Below, piece after piece: positions 28,172 to 41,262 of a stretch of 64,000 nt of DNA (positions are counted from its first letter, which is position 1; each line of letters starts with the position of its first letter). A program made the position numbers and the translations under genes. This DNA comes from Lactiplantibacillus pingfangensis (GTDB taxonomy: Bacteria; Bacillota; Bacilli; Lactobacillales; Lactobacillaceae), in contig NZ_BJDG01000002.1 in NCBI RefSeq assembly GCF_005404945.1, positions 1-64,000 on the forward strand, in the 5' to 3' direction. Below the pieces are notes generated by a model. It saw only the letters and a list, made by a program, of their open reading frames with translations, searched no databases and was not told where the DNA came from.

Positions 28172-28801
28172 ATGGGTAAGTTTGAGGTTTTGAATCATCC
28201 GCTCATTCAACATAAGTTAACGATCATTCGGGAAAAAGAATGTGGGACAAAAGTATTTCGGGAAATGGTCAACGAAATATCCACATTGATGGCTTACGAA
28301 GTTTCACGTGATATGCCATTAAAGGATATTGAAATTGAAACCCCAATTACAAAGACGACTCAGAAAACTTTGGCAGGTAAAAAAGTCGCAATTGTGCCGA
28401 TTTTACGTGCCGGTTTAGGGATGGTCGATGGCGTCTTGAACATGATTCCAGCTGCTAAAGTTGGTCATGTCGGGATGTATCGTGATGAAGAAACGCTGAA
28501 GCCAGTGGAATATTTCGTCAAGTTGCCAAGCGACATTTCGCAACGTCAATTATTTGTCGTTGATCCAATGTTAGCTACTGGTGGGTCAGCCATCATGGCG
28601 ATGGACATGTTGAAGAAGCGCGGTGCTAGCAACATTAAGTTTATGTGCTTAGTTGCCGCTCCAGAAGGTGTTAAGGCACTTCAAAAGGCACATCCAGACG
28701 TTGATATTTATACAGCAGCGCTTGATGATCATTTGAACGAAGACGGCTATATCGTGCCAGGCTTGGGCGATGCCGGTGACCGGTTATTCGGTACGAAGTA
28801 A
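28172..28801 (+). CDS. upp: Uracil phosphoribosyltransferase
   Basis: 209 residues, the typical UPRT length, from ATG 28172 (AAGGAG at 28153-28158). PRPP-binding loop [32 protein letters not shown]-terminal uracil site [13 protein letters not shown]. It makes UMP from uracil and PRPP. It functionally pairs with the uracil permease at 30173. Confidence 0.95.
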   Translation: MGKFEVLNHPLIQHKLTIIREKECGTKVFREMVNEISTLMAYEVSRDMPLKDIEIETPITKTTQKTLAGKKVAIVPILRAGLGMVDGVLNMIPAAKVGHVGMYRDEETLKPVEYFVKLPSDISQRQLFVVDPMLATGGSAIMAMDMLKKRGASNIKFMCLVAAPEGVKALQKAHPDVDIYTAALDDHLNEDGYIVPGLGDAGDRLFGTK

Positions 28802-28817
28802 TTAATTGAATTTATCG

Positions 28818-28852
28818 AAATCTCGTTGGCAACTTGCTGGCGGGATTTTTTG
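28818..28852 (+). terminator. Terminator of upp
   Basis: AAATCTCGTTGGC pairs with GCTGGCGGGATTT around AACTT, followed by a T run. Confidence 0.8.
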
Positions 28853-28937
28853 CTTCTAAGTAAAGGTTGAAAGAGAAAAATCGCTAATAATTACCGCCAT
28901 GTCAATGATTAAGGCGTGAAGATTAGCTGACATGGCC

Positions 28938-29124
28938 GCTTCCAGTCGTCACTGATAACATGCGGCCGTGGGACCGGGTCAAGCCTGAGGAACGTCTTGG
29001 CCCTCGCCCAGAACCCTTGCACAAATCGCAAGTGTCCCGGACCGTCCGTGGCGTAACGCCGGCAAGAAACATGCCGACCCAACGCCACCATCACGGCCGA
29101 TGCTATCGGCGGCGACTTTCAGCT
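28938..29124 (+). repeat. Structured intergenic repeat A, copy 4
   Basis: Closing stem AGTCGTCACTGATA against TATCGGCGGCGACT (G-T pairs and one mismatch), hairpins CAAG/CTTG, CTTGC/GCAAG, GTGGCGT/ACGCCAC. It shares the longer 5' flank with copy 1 (CCATGTCAATGATTA...GCTGACATGG, about 28897-28936). It begins 137 bases after the upp stop. Confidence 0.85.
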
Positions 29125-29283
29125 AATTTAACTGTTTTTAGGTTAGGATTTAGCGGAAGCGGAATTACCACTAATTTGGAAGTGTCTGTTACCTATATGA
29201 CAGTATTTACAAGCCCTTTTATTCTTTCAACTTTCAGTTTCTAAGTAAAAGGGCTCATGAGTACCGCTGTAGCTGTGAAAATC

Positions 29284-29365
29284 AGCTTCCGGTTGTCACT
29301 GATGTACTGATGTCATGCGAGCGAGGAACCGGGAGAAGCCTTAAAAGGCGGTCTTCTCCCTCGCA
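29284..29365 (+). repeat. Truncated repeat A fragment
   Basis: Starts GCTTCCGGTTGTCACTGATG and keeps only the 5' arm and first hairpin, here GGGAGAAG/CTTCTCCC, a new compensated version of TCAAG/CTTGA. The sequence diverges after CCCTCGC. The stretch 29366-29715 otherwise shows only the hairpin at 29483. Confidence 0.7.
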
Positions 29366-29482
29366 TTGTGCAATGTATGCTTTGGATTGAATTACAACTA
29401 ATAGTGCCTCTTTGAGGGCGATTTTAGTAAAAAGGGTGCTAATGTTTTGGGTTCTATGAAAAAAGTTATTAACCAACTTTGG

Positions 29483-29513
29483 AAAATCATTTCTAAATCA
29501 GAAATGATTTTTC
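29483..29513 (+). terminator. Terminator-like hairpin in the upp-pyrP gap
   Basis: AAAATCATTTCT and AGAAATGATTTT form a perfect stem around AAATC, followed by TCT. No gene precedes it closely, so it may end a transcript running through the A repeats. Confidence 0.55.
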
Positions 29514-29715
29514 TACCATAATATATGATAATTGTCGCATCGCTTTAAACGGTTCTAAATGTCGATATAATCCATTTTAAAACTAATTGACCAATTGGCT
29601 TGAAGCTACTGGTAATCATTGTGTGTCGACGTATTTAAACGAAAAATGCAGTGAGAGGACGACTGAACACTTGACTCAAAGCGATAACGATGGCTTTCAA
29701 AGGAAGAATTAGCAT

Positions 29716-29968
29716 AGCCGTGAGGGGGCTTCGTTTGGGGCTCAGCCGTGGCGTTTGACTTAGCGCGGGTCTTGTCCGCGGTTAGTCAAAAACCAGCTTT
29801 TGAGACCGCCCTTTGGCTCAAAACTGGTTCATGGCGTTCCAGCCCCAAACGAATCCCCCGGTAGGCGGAAATTAGCAGGATTCGTGAATTAATTGATGAG
29901 CTGGAACTTGAATGAAAGACTTAACAGTAATGAATTTAGAGAAAACGAAGGAAAACTTGACACTTACC
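29716..29968 (+). repeat. Structured intergenic repeat B, copy 2
   Basis: Core 29716-29874. Closing arms GGGGGCTTCGTTTGGGGCT and AGCCCCAAACGAATCCCCC (one mismatch), inner hairpins TTTGACT/AGTCAAA and TTTTGA-loop-TCAAAA with loop GACCGCCCTTTGGC. The 3' tail GAATGAAAGACTTAACAGT is shared with the copy at 17791. It sits ahead of the pyrP promoter. Confidence 0.87.
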
Positions 29969-29983
29969 CATAACCAACCGCTA

Positions 29984-30012
29984 TTGACAAAACAAATCAA
30001 CTCAAGTAAACT
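29984..30012 (+). promoter_or_regulatory. Promoter of pyrP
   Basis: TTGACA (29984-29989), 17-base spacer, TAAACT (30007-30012); transcription would begin just ahead of the PyrR leader. Confidence 0.8.
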
Positions 30013-30035
30013 TATTTCAATTAAACAGTTCCTTT

Positions 30036-30140
30036 AATTTAGCTCAGAGAGGCTGAAAAGGATTTGATCGGATCTTCACCATGAAATGGTGGAGCCAATT
30101 CAGACAGACCAGCCGCTTTGAGTGGGGGTCTGTCTTTTCT
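30036..30140 (+). promoter_or_regulatory. PyrR-type attenuator leader of the uracil permease
   Basis: CAGAGAGGCTGAAAAGG at 30045-30061 matches the conserved PyrR-binding loop (AGAGAGG). An antiterminator region with TTCACC/GGTGGA follows, then the terminator AGACAGACC/GGTCTGTCT with a T run at 30102-30138. In known PyrR systems UMP-bound PyrR stabilises the binding loop and allows termination, so uracil uptake drops when pyrimidines are plentiful. Confidence 0.85.
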
Positions 30141-30172
30141 TTTGACTAAAAATTCATCGTGAGGGGTGCATT

Positions 30173-31453
30173 ATGGCAAAGCAAAAACCATTTCATAATG
30201 ATGATGTCGTACTCGACATTCATGACCGACCAAAATTTGGTAGTTGGCTCGGGTTATCAATTCAGCATTTATTTTCCATGTTCGGCTCGACCGTCCTAGT
30301 CCCAATCTTGGTCGGCTTAAATCCTGGGATTGCGTTATTCAGTTCTGGGGTTGGGACCTTGATGTACATTTTAATTACCCGGCACAAGATTCCCGCGTAC
30401 ATGGGTTCTAGTTTTTCTTTCATTGTCGTCATGCAATCATTGATGAAAACGGCGGGGTATCCGGCGATTGCGCAAGGGACTGTTGCGGTTGGCTGTGTTT
30501 ACTTATTGGTCAGTCTCTTGGTCACGTTGATTGGTTCCGACTGGATTGACAAGGCCTTGCCACCAATCGTGGTTGGACCAATTGTCATGGTGATTGGGTT
30601 ATCACTGGCGAGCACCGCGGCTAAAGACGCGACAATTAATGGTAATAACTATGATATTCGCTTCTTTGCGGTTGCCATGTTAACCATGATTTTAACGGTC
30701 ATCTTTAATATGTATTTACGTGGTTTTATGAGCCTCGTACCAATCTTATTAGGCATTGTCTCCGGCTACTTAATTGCCGTATTGTTCGGGATTGTTGATT
30801 TTACCCCCGTAATGCAGGCAAAATGGTTTGCCTTGCCTAATTTCCAAATTCCATTCATTAATTATCATCCTGGGATTTATTGGGGCGCAATTTTTAGTAT
30901 GGCACCAATTGCCTTTGTCACGATGTCGGAACATATGGGTCACATTATGGTCTTAAACAAATTGACCAAGCGGAATTTCTTCAAAGATCCAGGCCTGAGC
31001 CATACCTTAGCTGGTGATGGGACGGCGTCAATTATTGCTGGGTTCGTTGGGGGCCCGCCTGTGACTTCTTATGGTGAAAATATTGGTGTCTTGGCCATCA
31101 CGAGAGTCCATAGTATTTATGTCCTTGCTGGGGCGGCATTCTTCGCGATTGTTTTCAGTTTTGTGGGCAAATTATCTGCACTGATTCAGAGTATTCCTTC
31201 ACCAGTCATTGGTGGGGTCAGCTTTCTCCTTTTCGGGGTCATTGCTTCCAGTGGGATGCGAATTCTAATTGATAATAAAATTGATTTTAATTCAAAAAGA
31301 AATTTAATGATTGCTTCTGCCGTGTTGGTCATTGGAATTGGTAACGCCTATTTACAAATTGGTAGTTTTCAATTTAGTGGGCTAGCAGTTGCGACCGTGT
31401 TAGGAATTATTATGAACTTAGTGCTGCCAAAGACGGCGGTTAATGAGAAGTAA
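30173..31453 (+). CDS. pyrP: Uracil permease (NCS2/UraA family)
   Basis: 426 residues with about 12 to 14 membrane helices. Family motifs: GLSIQHLFSMFGSTVLVP at the N-terminus, PAYMGSSFSFI, VTMSEHMGHIMVLNKL, and TSYGENIGVLAITR carrying the NCS2 signature. It imports uracil by proton symport at the cell membrane. It lies behind a PyrR attenuator and works with upp upstream. Confidence 0.95.
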   Translation: MAKQKPFHNDDVVLDIHDRPKFGSWLGLSIQHLFSMFGSTVLVPILVGLNPGIALFSSGVGTLMYILITRHKIPAYMGSSFSFIVVMQSLMKTAGYPAIAQGTVAVGCVYLLVSLLVTLIGSDWIDKALPPIVVGPIVMVIGLSLASTAAKDATINGNNYDIRFFAVAMLTMILTVIFNMYLRGFMSLVPILLGIVSGYLIAVLFGIVDFTPVMQAKWFALPNFQIPFINYHPGIYWGAIFSMAPIAFVTMSEHMGHIMVLNKLTKRNFFKDPGLSHTLAGDGTASIIAGFVGGPPVTSYGENIGVLAITRVHSIYVLAGAAFFAIVFSFVGKLSALIQSIPSPVIGGVSFLLFGVIASSGMRILIDNKIDFNSKRNLMIASAVLVIGIGNAYLQIGSFQFSGLAVATVLGIIMNLVLPKTAVNEK

Positions 31454-31502
31454 GCGGAAACATCAAGATGTAAAAAATGAAAATATGTGAAACTTCATGA
31501 AA

Positions 31503-31549
31503 ATTCCACGGTATCAAAGCGGCTAAAGCCCTGATATCGTGGGATTTTT
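31503..31549 (+). terminator. Terminator of pyrP
   Basis: ATTCCACGGTATCA pairs with TGATATCGTGGGAT around AAGCGGCTAAAGCCC, followed by TTTTT. Confidence 0.82.
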
Positions 31550-31576
31550 AACAAGTGACCAAATAATGAAATTGTT

Positions 31577-31605
31577 TTGAATTTTTAGGTTAGTGGTGGT
31601 ATTAT
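31577..31605 (+). promoter_or_regulatory. Promoter of the ATP synthase operon
   Basis: TTGAAT (31577-31582), 17-base spacer, TATTAT (31600-31605). The leader of about 120 bases holds the small hairpin AATTAGAG/CTCTAATT. No atpI gene is present between this promoter and atpB. Confidence 0.7.
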
Positions 31606-31731
31606 TACCATTGTATTTTAATTAGAGGTGACTCTAATTTACTATTTCATGTTTCGATACAATTGACGTTAATTGTTCCACACGTTATGGTTATCGTGTA
31701 CACCGAAATTAAGGAAAAGAGGTGATATTCA

Positions 31732-32702
<971 letters not shown>

Positions 32703-32755
32703 TCATTGGTCAACGAGTTCATTTTAATGAAAATGAAAGAAGGAGGTGTCATTAG

Positions 32756-33263
32756 ATGCTCTCGCATTTAATTCTCGGTGCATCATCCAGTTTATACCTT
32801 GGCGATATGTTATTTATTGCGATTAGTTTTATCGTTTTGATGGCGTTGATTGCGAAAGTTGCTTGGAACCCAGTCACAAAAATGATGGGCGAACGGGCGG
32901 ACAAAATTGCCAACGATATTGATTCAGCGAAGAAGTCTCGTCAAGAGGCGACTGATTTAGCTGAACAACGGCGTGAAGCCTTATCACATTCACGGAGCGA
33001 AGCGAGCGATATTGTCGCTGATGCTAAGCAAAGTGGTGAGAAGCAACGCACGACGATTGTCGCTGACGCTCAAAACGAAGCTACGCAGTATAAACAAAAC
33101 GCGCGTAAAGATATTGAACAGGAGCGTCAAGATGCCTTAAAGAACGTCCAAGCTGACGTGGCTGATATTTCAGTTGAAATTGCTTCTAAGATTATTAAGA
33201 AGCAATTGGACCCTGAAGGCCAACAGGCATTAATCAATTCGTATATTGAAGGGTTGGGAAAGC

Positions 33264-33274
<11 letters not shown>
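32756..33274 (+). CDS. atpF: ATP synthase F0 subunit b
   Basis: 172 residues: one N-terminal membrane helix (about 12-35) followed by a long charged helix (RADKIANDIDSAKKSRQEA and on) that forms the peripheral stalk. AGGAGGTG precedes the start. Its end overlaps atpH by 11 bases, which suggests translational coupling. Confidence 0.95.
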
Positions 33275-35356
<2,082 letters not shown>

Positions 35357-35386
35357 TAAATGGCTGAAAAGGATGGTGAGTAGTGC

Positions 35387-36331
35387 ATGGCAGAATCATT
35401 AATGGATGTCAAGCGCCGGATTGACTCAACCAAGAAGACCCATCAGATTACGTCAGCAATGCAAATGGTTTCGACATCTAAGTTGAACCAGATTCAAAAG
35501 CATACTGGCACCTATCAGGTGTATGCTTCAAAAGTTGAAAGCATCGTTTCACATCTTGCCAAAGCTCATCTGATGTCAGCGAGCGCTGGTGTTCCGAACA
35601 GTAATTCCAATACCATTTCGGTTAGTGAATTATTGGCTCAACGCCCCGTTAAACGCACCGGTTTATTAATCATTACCTCTGATCGAGGGTTGGTGGGAAG
35701 CTATAATTCGAACGTCTTGAAACAGACGAACGACTTTATGCGTCAACACCAATTAAATGCTGATAATGCCGTCGTGTTAGCGGTTGGTGGCACTGGTGCG
35801 GATTTCTATAAGAAGAACGGCTTAAACGTTGCCTATGAGTATCGTGGCGTTTCAGACGTCCCAACTTTTAAAGAAGTCCGTGAAATCGTTAAAACAGTGA
35901 CCTCGATGTACCATAATGAAGTCTTTGATGAATTGTATGTTTTCTATAATCACTTTATCAACCGTTTATCTTCCGGATTCCGGTCAGTTAAAATGCTACC
36001 GATTTCTGAAGAAACGTTTGCGCAAAGTGAAAAGGATAACCGTCCAGCCAAAGACAGTCGAGTTGATGTCGGTCCCGAGTATGAAATGGAACCTTCAGAA
36101 GAAGCAATTTTGTCGGCCGTGTTGCCACAATATGCTGAAAGCTTGGTTTATGGTGCAATCTTGGATGCCAAAACTGCTGAACATGCCTCATCGTCAACGG
36201 CGATGAAGGCGGCATCAGATAATGCTGGCGATTTAATTGATAAGTTGAATCTGAAATATAACCGTGCGCGTCAAGCTGCCATTACGACGGAAATCACCGA
36301 AATTACTGGTGGTTTGGTTGCGCAAGAATAA
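35387..36331 (+). CDS. atpG: ATP synthase F1 subunit gamma
   Basis: 314 residues. The central shaft helices sit at both termini: [19 protein letters not shown] at the start and [19 protein letters not shown] at the end. It includes the lactobacillus-type insert near residues 60-85. It couples rotation of the c ring to the catalytic head. Confidence 0.96.
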   Translation: MAESLMDVKRRIDSTKKTHQITSAMQMVSTSKLNQIQKHTGTYQVYASKVESIVSHLAKAHLMSASAGVPNSNSNTISVSELLAQRPVKRTGLLIITSDRGLVGSYNSNVLKQTNDFMRQHQLNADNAVVLAVGGTGADFYKKNGLNVAYEYRGVSDVPTFKEVREIVKTVTSMYHNEVFDELYVFYNHFINRLSSGFRSVKMLPISEETFAQSEKDNRPAKDSRVDVGPEYEMEPSEEAILSAVLPQYAESLVYGAILDAKTAEHASSSTAMKAASDNAGDLIDKLNLKYNRARQAAITTEITEITGGLVAQE

Positions 36332-36350
36332 CGAATTTGGGAGGAATTAA

Positions 36351-37760
<1,410 letters not shown>

Positions 37761-37771
37761 GAGGGGTTAAC

Positions 37772-38200
37772 ATGGCTGACAATGCAAGCTCATTAACCGT
37801 TAGCATCGTTACTCCAGACGGTCAGGTCTATGAAAGTAAGACGCCAATGTTAATCGTTCGTACGATTAACGGCGAATTAGGAATTTTGCCGAACCATATT
37901 CCCATGATTGCTTCTTTAGCAATTGATGAAGTTCGAATCAAGCAACAAGAATCAGATCAGGAAGACGATGAAATTGCCGTTAATGGTGGTTTTGTTGAGT
38001 TCAGTGATAATGTTGCCACGATTGTGGCGGATAGTGCTGAACGTCAGAACGATATTGATGTTGCCCGGGCCGAAAATGCCCGGAAACGAGCTGAAAGTCG
38101 GATTCAAGAAGCCCAACAAAAGCATGATGATGCTGAGTTGGCGCGGGCACAAGTCGCATTGCGGCGTGCCGTGAACCGATTGCATGTGGCTCACCGGTAA
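37772..38200 (+). CDS. atpC: ATP synthase F1 subunit epsilon
   Basis: 142 residues: N-terminal beta sandwich (TVSIVTPDGQVYE, GELGILPNHIPMIASL) and the C-terminal helical hairpin ending LRRAVNRLHVAHR. It is the last gene of the operon, and a terminator follows at 38234. Confidence 0.95.
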   Translation: MADNASSLTVSIVTPDGQVYESKTPMLIVRTINGELGILPNHIPMIASLAIDEVRIKQQESDQEDDEIAVNGGFVEFSDNVATIVADSAERQNDIDVARAENARKRAESRIQEAQQKHDDAELARAQVALRRAVNRLHVAHR

Positions 38201-38233
38201 TCTTTCTCGAAGACGTTTTATCATACCAAAATC

Positions 38234-38270
38234 AAAGTATCTACAGCCGATGGTTGTGGATACTTTTTTT
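38234..38270 (+). terminator. Terminator of the ATP synthase operon
   Basis: AAAGTATCTACAGCC region: AAAGTATC(TA)CA pairs with TG(TG)GATACTTT, ending in a T run. Confidence 0.87.
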
Positions 38271-38313
38271 GCAACTAAAAAAGTAAGCCCATATAGATTA
38301 GTTAAGTGTTGTC

Positions 38314-38497
38314 GCTTCCGGTTGTGGCTGATAACATGCGGTCGTGGGACCGGCCTGAGCCAGGCACGTCTCAGGCCGATCCCGGAACCCTTTCAAAAAC
38401 CGAAAGTGTCCCGGTCCGTCCGTGGCGTAATGTCGGTAAAAACCAGCCGATGTAATGCCACCATCACGACCGATGGGATCAGTCGCAACGGCCAGCT
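38314..38497 (+). repeat. Structured intergenic repeat A, copy 5
   Basis: Closing stem GTTGTGGCTGAT against ATCAGTCGCAAC, plus CGGTCGTG/CACGACCG. Hairpins CCTGAG/CTCAGG, CTTTC/GAAAG and GTGGCGT(A)/AATGCCAC. The first two are compensated changes relative to copies 1 and 3. It begins 114 bases after the atpC stop. Confidence 0.87.
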
Positions 38498-38628
38498 AAA
38501 GTTTAATGGGATATGGAGAACAGGATTTTAGCGTGTTATTTTCGTGACAATTTTGTTGATTACGACAAGTGTCGTTGCCGCAGTGCTGGTGATGGTTGCT
38601 ATCTGTGAGTTTGACGATAAGTTGTTTG

Positions 38629-38640
38629 TTAGTTAACTAA
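38629..38640. repeat. Palindrome TTAGTTAACTAA, site 1
   Basis: Perfect 12-bp palindrome followed by TCA; an identical site with the same TCA lies at 38810. Candidate operator pair, 181 bases apart, upstream of the hairpin RNA at 38897 and of murA. Role inferred only. Confidence 0.45.
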
Positions 38641-38809
38641 TCACGAGATTAGAATATGAAGCGTTTACATCATCACTTGGCTTAAAACGTGTAAACTAGT
38701 TGAAGGACAGTCTCAGTGGTCGAAAGCCACTTCCTTTTAATTTCATCATGCAATGATTTGCTACTAAGAAGTCGGCTTAGGTTGGCTACTTGTTACTAGC
38801 AAGTGCTAT

Positions 38810-38821
38810 TTAGTTAACTAA
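38810..38821. repeat. Palindrome TTAGTTAACTAA, site 2
   Basis: Second copy of the palindrome. The palindromic TGTTAAAAATGTAACA follows at about 38841-38856, and the -10-like box at 38897 lies 75 bases downstream. Confidence 0.45.
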
Positions 38822-38896
38822 TCATAGCCAGATGACAAAATGTTAAAAATGTAACACTTTTGTAAAATGTAATATTTATTCGTTAAGGGTTTATGT

Positions 38897-38971
38897 TATG
38901 ATGATTAGGAAACTACTAGGGCTACCAACTGATTTCGCGATATTGTTGTGGCGGAATCAGCGGATTTTTTT
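38897..38971 (+). ncRNA. Candidate small RNA or attenuated leader upstream of murA
   Basis: A -10-like TATGAT (38897-38902) is followed by about 60 transcribed bases ending in a strong terminator: CTGATTTCGC (38929-38938) pairs with GCGGAATCAG (38951-38960), then CGGATTTTTTT. There is no ORF, and murA starts 212 bases later. It may be a short RNA or a premature stop for murA transcription. The -35 region is weak. No known riboswitch class is recognised. Confidence 0.45.
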
Positions 38972-39005
38972 AGTTGTAGTTTATGCGTATTTGGATTGCT
39001 TTTTG

Positions 39006-39034
39006 GGGCACACAATCGTTTTAATTGTGTGCCC
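39006..39034. terminator. Perfect hairpin upstream of murA
   Basis: GGGCACACAAT and ATTGTGTGCCC form an 11-bp perfect stem around CGTTTTA. No T run follows. It may be an operator or an mRNA structure. 39035-39182 shows nothing else I can support. Confidence 0.45.
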
Positions 39035-39182
39035 GGTCGTAAGTATCGGCTAGGACTGAAATTGCTTGTCGAACCCAATCAAGGCGGCTAGCAGTGACTG
39101 AGGTCTTTGTAAGCGACTTAAGTGGCATCCAAAATTTTGCAAGCTGGTTTTGTTTATTATCGTTTGTGATGGAGGGTTATCC

Positions 39183-40499
39183 ATGGAGGAAATTGTAGTT
39201 CATGGCGGTCATCGTTTGACAGGTAATGTCCATATCGAAGGTGCCAAGAATGCAGTATTGCCAATTCTAGCGGCTGGGTTGCTGGCTAGTTCAGGCACGA
39301 CACATTTAACAAATGTGCCCGTATTATCAGATGTTTTCACGATGAATAGTGTGTTACGTTTTTTGAATACTAAAGTTGATTTTGATGAAATTAATAAAAC
39401 GGTTGATATTGATGCCAGTCATCAATTATCAGCAGAAGCACCGTTCCAATACGTTTCAAAGATGCGCGCTTCCATTGTTGTGATGGGGCCGCTGTTAGCA
39501 CGGTTAGGGCACGCGAAGGTTGCGATGCCTGGTGGCTGTGCCATTGGATCACGGCCGATTGATTTGCACCTAAAGGGGTTGAGTGCTTTAGGTGCCGAAA
39601 TTGAACAGCATGATGGCTACGTGGAAGCTCGTGCTAGCCAATTACATGGTGCGTCAATTTACTTGGATTTTCCAAGTGTCGGCGCGACGCAAAATATTAT
39701 GATGGCCGCAACGTTAGCCAAGGGAACGACGACCATGGAAAACGTGGCCCGAGAACCTGAAATTGTGGACCTAGCCAATATCTTGAATCAGATGGGTGCG
39801 AAGGTTACGGGTGCGGGTACCGAAACGATTCGGATTGAAGGGGTTCCTGCCATGCACGGCTGTGAACATAGTATCGTGCAAGATCGAATCGAAGCTGGGA
39901 CGTTCATGGTCGCAGCTGCGGTAACGCAAGGCAATGTGCTCGTTGAAGATGCAATTGCCGAACATAACAAGCCCTTGATTTCTAAAATGCGCGAGATGGG
40001 TGTCACGGTTACTGAAGAGGTTGCTGGGATTCGGGTCATTGGCCCATCGAAGTTGAAGCCAACTTCAGTTAAAACGATGCCGCATCCAGGTTTTCCAACG
40101 GATATGCAACCACAAATGACCATTTTGCAGCTATGTGCTCAGGGCACAAGTTTGCTGACTGAAACGGTCTTTGAGAACCGGTTCATGCATCTTGAGGAAT
40201 TACGGCGGATGAACGCAGATTTTAAAATTGAAGGACGTTCCGTGATTATGTATGGCCCAACTGATTTTAATGGTGCCCAAGTCACTGCGACCGATTTACG
40301 GGCAGCAGCTGCTTTGGTCATTGCTGGCTTGGTCAGTCATGGTTATACGGAAGTCACTAATTTGAAGTATTTGGATCGTGGCTACTTTAATTTTCATGGT
40401 AAATTGGCACAGTTGGGTGCAGAAATTGAACGGATTGATGTTCCTGATGAAGCCGTCTACGCGTTGAATCCTGATTTTGCCCATGAAGCGGCCGAATAG
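39183..40499 (+). CDS. murA: UDP-N-acetylglucosamine 1-carboxyvinyltransferase
   Basis: 438 residues from ATG 39183 with GGAGGG upstream. It transfers enolpyruvate from PEP to UDP-GlcNAc, the first step of peptidoglycan synthesis. [12 protein letters not shown] at the N-terminus and the catalytic, fosfomycin-target Cys in [15 protein letters not shown]. Low-GC Gram-positives carry two MurA paralogues; this one lies next to mbl and rodA. Confidence 0.96.
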   Translation: MEEIVVHGGHRLTGNVHIEGAKNAVLPILAAGLLASSGTTHLTNVPVLSDVFTMNSVLRFLNTKVDFDEINKTVDIDASHQLSAEAPFQYVSKMRASIVVMGPLLARLGHAKVAMPGGCAIGSRPIDLHLKGLSALGAEIEQHDGYVEARASQLHGASIYLDFPSVGATQNIMMAATLAKGTTTMENVAREPEIVDLANILNQMGAKVTGAGTETIRIEGVPAMHGCEHSIVQDRIEAGTFMVAAAVTQGNVLVEDAIAEHNKPLISKMREMGVTVTEEVAGIRVIGPSKLKPTSVKTMPHPGFPTDMQPQMTILQLCAQGTSLLTETVFENRFMHLEELRRMNADFKIEGRSVIMYGPTDFNGAQVTATDLRAAAALVIAGLVSHGYTEVTNLKYLDRGYFNFHGKLAQLGAEIERIDVPDEAVYALNPDFAHEAAE

Positions 40500-40515
40500 G
40501 ATGAAAAAATAGCTT

Positions 40516-40560
40516 ACAAAACCTTCAAAATGCGATAAACTCGTGTTTGAAGGTTTTTTT
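40516..40560 (+). terminator. Terminator of murA
   Basis: AAAACCTTCAAA pairs with TTTGAAGGTTTT, followed by further T residues. Confidence 0.88.
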
Positions 40561-40588
40561 ATGAAAAAAGTCATTCAGGAGGAACAGT

Positions 40589-41143
40589 ATGTTCATAAAT
40601 ATTATTGATAAACACATCTCATTAAAACCAACGGAAGTGGCGGATGCCGAACCATTGTTTGATTTGGTCGATGCGAATCGTCAACATTTAAAGCCCTGGA
40701 TGCCTTGGGTCGATGCGACGGCGACGGTTGCCGATGAACGCCATTTTATTGAAACGATGTTAACTAAACAAGCCAAAGCTGAAGTTTTCATTGCCACGAT
40801 CGTCGTTGACGGTGAAGTGGCTGGTATGATTGATGTCCATAACATCAGTGCGGTAAATCATCATGGCGAAATTGGTTATTGGCTAGGCCAAACGGTCGTG
40901 GGTAAAGGTGTGATGACCAAAGCGCTTGAACGAATTGAAGAAATTGCGTTTACCGAACTGGACTTGCACAAGTTGAACTTGGCTGCGGATGTTGCGAATG
41001 ACCGTAGTCGTGCGGTGGCAGAACGTCGCCAATACCATTTGGACGCCACCTTGCCTGAGAATATCTTAATCAATGGGCAATACAAGGATGAGGCAATTTA
41101 TTCAATCACCGTTGACGAATGGTCTAAGCGCCGCGACGACTAG
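40589..41143 (+). CDS. GNAT acetyltransferase, RimJ/RimL type
   Basis: 184 residues. LKPTEVADAEPLFDLVDANRQHLKPWMPW at the N-terminus, IGYWLGQTVVGKGVMTKAL as the acetyl-CoA loop and LNLAADVANDRSRAVAERR as the RimL-type motif B. The probable role is ribosomal-protein or small-molecule N-acetylation. In many homologues the last motif reads N-x-x-S; here NDRSRAVAERRQ keeps it. AGGAGGAA precedes the start. Confidence 0.88.
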   Translation: MFINIIDKHISLKPTEVADAEPLFDLVDANRQHLKPWMPWVDATATVADERHFIETMLTKQAKAEVFIATIVVDGEVAGMIDVHNISAVNHHGEIGYWLGQTVVGKGVMTKALERIEEIAFTELDLHKLNLAADVANDRSRAVAERRQYHLDATLPENILINGQYKDEAIYSITVDEWSKRRDD

Positions 41144-41214
41144 AACACGCGTTAAGTCTCGAAATTGAAAGGGGCAATTACCGCAGGCGACTAGTTCGCA
41201 GGCGGTATTGAGTA

Positions 41215-41223
41215 TGCTATAAT
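41215..41223 (+). promoter_or_regulatory. Extended -10 promoter of the mbl operon
   Basis: TGCTATAAT, an extended -10 with perfect TATAAT, 40 bases ahead of the mbl ATG. No clear -35 box. Confidence 0.6.
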
Positions 41224-41262
41224 GAAAAGTTGTATAACTGCAAGTTTGAGAGGAGCAAAAAC

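Noticed and set aside
28160-28801. upp starting at GTG 28160
   Set aside because: That codon almost touches the AAGGAG site and would add four residues before the known family start; ATG 28172 fits better.
38897-38971. Known riboswitch upstream of murA
   Set aside because: The short hairpin unit shows none of the conserved cores of riboswitch classes I can recognise, so I list it only as a candidate RNA.
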